Origin: Bacillota bacterium | GTDB lineage: Bacteria; Bacillota_I; Bacilli_A; RFN20; CAG-826 | Assembly: GCA_003501485.1 (NCBI GenBank) | Contig: DNPJ01000058.1 | Location: forward strand, 1-8,260 | Direction of reading: 5' to 3' | Length of the DNA stretch: 8,260 nt | Part shown: positions 6,201 through 8,260 of the stretch, piece after piece | Layout of the letters: every line of letters starts with the position of its first letter | How positions within the stretch are numbered: position 1 is the stretch's first letter | The notes under the pieces: generated by a model | Database searches by the model: none | The model's input: only the letters and a program-made list of their open reading frames with translations | What the model was told of the DNA's origin: nothing | Translations under genes and position numbers: made by a program

Positions 6201-6229
6201 TTGATATGGGATTAAATATTGAATAAAAT
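6201..6229 (+). promoter_or_regulatory. sigma-A-type promoter for add, likely leaderless transcript
   Basis: TTGATA (6201-6206) and TAAAAT (6224-6229) are separated by 17 bases and each match the consensus at five of six positions. This is the best two-box promoter in the window. The -10 box ends 7 bases before the A of the add ATG at 6236, so transcription should start at or next to the start codon. No Shine-Dalgarno sequence is present before add, in agreement with this. Confidence 0.72.
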
Positions 6230-6235
6230 TTAGAC

Positions 6236-7228
6236 ATGAAAAATAATTACGCTATTATAGATCTTCATCTTCATCTAGATGGATCGTTATCACCTGAGAT
6301 AATTCTTGAAATCGCCAAAGATGAAGGCATATTATTGCCAACAAATGACGTAAAAGAATTAAGAAAATTTTTAGAAGTACCGCCAACATGCCAATCTTTG
6401 AATGAATATCTAACAAAATTTGATTTACCGAATTTGGTATTGCAATCAAAAAATGGATTATACAAAGCCACAATGGATTTATTAAAAAGAGAAGCAAATG
6501 ATGGACTTAAATATATTGAAATAAGAATGGCTCCACAATTATCAACATTAAAAGGATTGACTCAAAAAGAAGTCGTTGAATCAATATTGTTAGCTCTTAA
6601 AGATGGTCAAAATAAATATGGTATTAAATCGAATTTGATTCTATGTTTAATGAGAAATGATAATAACAAAAAAGATAATCTTGAAACAATCAACGTTGCG
6701 AAAGAATTCTTGAATAAAGGCGTTGTTGCTCTTGACCTTGCTGGAGCGGAAGCCCTTTTTCCAAATGAGATGTTTTATGAAGAATTTGACATTGCAAGAG
6801 ATTTGAATATTCCATTTACAATCCACGCTGGCGAAGCAAGCAACTCCGAATCGGTCGTCACCGCGCTTTCGATGGGTGCAAAGAGAATCGGACACGGAAT
6901 TCATGCAATCGAAGATGACAAAGTAATCGAATTCCTTTCAAAAAATAAAATACCATTAGAAATCTGCCCCAAATCAAATTTAGATACGAAAGCAATAAAA
7001 TCTTTCAATGAATTGCCTATTAAAGAATTTTTAAAAAGAAATGTTTTGGTAACAATTAATACAGATGACATGACTGTATCAAATACAACGTTAAAAAATG
7101 AATATAAAATACTTGAAGATATTGGCATAAATGAAAAAGAATTGCTACAAATTGCTAGCAATTCTATTGACTCAGCTTTTATAAGTGATAAGGAAAAAGA
7201 CGAATTGAGAAAATATCTTATTTCTTAA
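6236..7228 (+). CDS. add: adenosine deaminase
   Basis: Add hydrolyses adenosine and deoxyadenosine to inosine and deoxyinosine plus ammonia in purine salvage. The 330 residues form the zinc amidohydrolase TIM barrel with every key residue present: zinc ligands His11 and His13 in DLHLHLDGSL, His197 with catalytic Glu200 in FTIHAGEAS, His220 in RIGHGIHA, and Asp277/Asp278 in TINTDDMTVSNTTL. The usual DDP has become DDM, and the following VSNTTL-x-x-EY favours a true adenosine deaminase over adenine deaminase or AMP deaminase. CPKSN at 244-248 is also typical. The start is set by the motif lying 10 residues in and by the promoter placement, which predicts a leaderless message. The gene diverges from pepC, and its last 11 bases overlap the end of the convergent hydrolase gene. 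Confidence 0.95.
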   Translation: MKNNYAIIDLHLHLDGSLSPEIILEIAKDEGILLPTNDVKELRKFLEVPPTCQSLNEYLTKFDLPNLVLQSKNGLYKATMDLLKREANDGLKYIEIRMAPQLSTLKGLTQKEVVESILLALKDGQNKYGIKSNLILCLMRNDNNKKDNLETINVAKEFLNKGVVALDLAGAEALFPNEMFYEEFDIARDLNIPFTIHAGEASNSESVVTALSMGAKRIGHGIHAIEDDKVIEFLSKNKIPLEICPKSNLDTKAIKSFNELPIKEFLKRNVLVTINTDDMTVSNTTLKNEYKILEDIGINEKELLQIASNSIDSAFISDKEKDELRKYLIS

Positions 7229-8084
7229 GAAAATCCACAACAACTTTTCTGACTAAATCATATCTTTCGACATAAGAACTATGATGGCAACCTTCAAAAC
7301 AAACCCATTTTGAGTTTGAAATCTTTTCTTCCATAAATTTGTTAATATTTTGTGTTGATTCATCAAGTTCACCGGACAATATAAGTGTATTAACATCAAC
7401 TAAAAATAATTTATCTTCGACATTATAATTTATTAATGTTCCAGTACCAAAAAGTTCGGAAGGGCCCCACATGTAGTTATAAACTTGTTTAAATAGTTTT
7501 GGAAATTTCTTTCTCTTAAAAATATAACTTTTATCTGTTATTTTTCTCTTAACATGGTCATTATAGAATCTATTCAAAGCTTTTTTATAGAGTCTTTTAT
7601 TTGACTGATCATTACGAATTAATAATTCTTTTTCTTTTATAGGGTAATTTTCAATCATTTTTAAATGTTCATCATTCCACATTTTCGTCGATGGAAGTGT
7701 TGAATATAAAATCAATTTCTTTAGACCTTCATGTTTTCGCAATGTAATAAACGATAATGCAAGCATTCCACCCCACGAATGGCCCATCAAATAATATTCT
7801 TTTATGTTAAAAAATTTTATTAAATTCTCTAATTCATCCATGAAAGTTTCTGTTTTCCAAAGTTCGTAATGTTCCCCACTAACTTTTGAATAACCAGAAC
7901 CTAGCTGGTCATATAAAATCACCGCAAAACCATCATTTTCTAGGTCTATAAATGGTTCATATCGTTGTGAACAACCACCTGGACCTCCATGAAGAATTAT
8001 TAAAGGAATATTGTGCTTTAAATCTCCATATACGTCACAATGAGTTTTATAATTCAAAAATGGAATATTGTATGCCTTATGCAT
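7218..8084 (-). CDS. alpha/beta hydrolase, proline iminopeptidase-like (peptidase S33)
   Basis: The 288-residue protein is an alpha/beta hydrolase of the proline iminopeptidase group, which removes N-terminal proline or similar residues from small peptides. Visible are the oxyanion-hole motif HGGPGG at 32-37, YDQLGSGYS at 58-66, the nucleophile elbow GHSWGG with Ser103, the acid Asp241 in LSGELDEST, and His268 in GCHHSSYVE. The region between about 130 and 210 forms the helical cap that sets specificity. The HGGPGG and DQLG-x-G-x-S combination points to proline or tricorn-interacting-factor type aminopeptidases, but a related esterase or amidase cannot be excluded. There is no signal peptide. 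The ATG overlaps the stop of the upstream membrane protein gene by 8 bases, and only a purine-rich run precedes it, suggesting coupled translation. The 3' end overlaps add by 11 bases. Confidence 0.87.
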   Translation of the reverse strand: MHKAYNIPFLNYKTHCDVYGDLKHNIPLIILHGGPGGCSQRYEPFIDLENDGFAVILYDQLGSGYSKVSGEHYELWKTETFMDELENLIKFFNIKEYYLMGHSWGGMLALSFITLRKHEGLKKLILYSTLPSTKMWNDEHLKMIENYPIKEKELLIRNDQSNKRLYKKALNRFYNDHVKRKITDKSYIFKRKKFPKLFKQVYNYMWGPSELFGTGTLINYNVEDKLFLVDVNTLILSGELDESTQNINKFMEEKISNSKWVCFEGCHHSSYVERYDLVRKVVVDFLKK

Positions 8085-8260
8085 TTTCTTTTTCTTTCTT
8101 ATTTTTTATAAAAACTAAAAATGTAATCGTTGAAATAGATATCAATGAAACAATTACTATTAAAGCTACATAATTATCGTTTTCAGTTACTTTAAAAATT
8201 GATGATTTATTTACTATATCTCGTTCGATGAAATTTGAATAATTGCTAGTTCCATATTTA
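8077..8260 (-). CDS. C-terminal end of a membrane-anchored protein (partial, 5' end outside window)
   Basis: An open minus-strand frame enters from the window edge at 8259 and continues for 60 residues to a TAA at 8079-8077. It has no internal ATG, so only the 3' end of the gene is here. The visible part has a polar stretch (KYGTSNYSNFIERDIVNKSS), then one membrane segment at about residues 30-51 (VALIVIVSLISISTITFLVF), and a short basic tail IKNKKEKENA. This is the shape of a C-terminal anchor with the bulk of the protein probably outside the cell, but no LPXTG-like sortase site precedes the span. Its stop overlaps the hydrolase ATG by 8 bases, as in a tightly coupled operon. The function is unknown. 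Confidence 0.68.
   Translation of the reverse strand, partial: KYGTSNYSNFIERDIVNKSSIFKVTENDNYVALIVIVSLISISTITFLVFIKNKKEKENA

Noticed and set aside
7952..8173. Plus-strand frame of 73 codons opposite the hydrolase start
   Set aside because: It is antisense to a clear hydrolase N-terminus (including HGGPGG) and to the partial membrane protein, with no ribosome site or recognisable domain.
8110..8200. LPXTG-type sortase anchor in the partial membrane protein
   Set aside because: The hydrophobic span and basic tail look similar, but the preceding residues (FKVTENDNY) contain no LPXTG-like motif.
1..8260. UGA=Trp genetic code (Mycoplasma-like)
   Set aside because: All the large genes are full length under the standard code, and conserved tryptophans are encoded by TGG. 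The lack of TGA stops among only ten genes is expected at low GC.

Overview
The window is AT-rich DNA from a low-GC Gram-positive-type bacterium. Gut-associated Bacilli/Erysipelotrichia or an Acholeplasma/RF39-like mollicute relative would fit best. The evidence is the AT-rich, A/T-ending codons, a GT4 glycolipid synthase of the streptococcal/acholeplasmal type, a QueT vitamin transporter, a bleomycin-hydrolase-type PepC and a cofactor-dependent phosphoglycerate mutase. Tryptophan is encoded by TGG and all the genes read through under the standard code, so this is not a UGA=Trp mycoplasma. The ten visible stops are nine TAA and one TAG, with no TGA. I see no mobile element, tRNA, rRNA or CRISPR array, and no gene-free stretch longer than about 110 bases.

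Layout. (1) 30-2081, minus strand: a small kinase-like protein that appears catalytically degenerate, then prs (PRPP synthetase), then queT (queuosine-precursor ECF transporter S component). A compact element between prs and queT looks like a preQ1-I riboswitch whose pseudoknot contains the queT ribosome binding site. (2) 2082-2116: a 35-bp divergent promoter region with a perfect 16-bp palindrome, from which the kinase-like gene and a glycosyltransferase gene diverge, both probably with almost no 5' leader. (3) 2117-3653, plus strand: a GT4 glycolipid glycosyltransferase overlapping a GtrA-family membrane protein. (4) 3654-6125, minus strand: pepC, gpmA, an intrinsic terminator, and a MazG-like pyrophosphohydrolase. 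(5) 6126-6235: a second divergent region, with a promoter for pepC whose spacer is filled by a 17-bp inverted repeat, and a strong, apparently leaderless promoter for add. (6) 6236-7228, plus strand: add (adenosine deaminase). (7) 7218-8260, minus strand: a proline-iminopeptidase-like hydrolase whose start overlaps the end of an upstream membrane-anchored protein, of which only the last 60 residues are in the window.

Taken together these are mostly housekeeping and scavenging functions: nucleoside salvage (Add, Prs, the MazG-like clean-up enzyme), peptide use (PepC, the S33 hydrolase), tRNA-modification precursor uptake (QueT), glycolysis (GpmA) and membrane glycolipid synthesis (GT4 plus GtrA). 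I found no clearly new multi-gene system. The most interesting signals are regulatory: the preQ1 element, the back-to-back promoters and the repeated short-leader or leaderless starts. The pseudokinase-like gene is the other.
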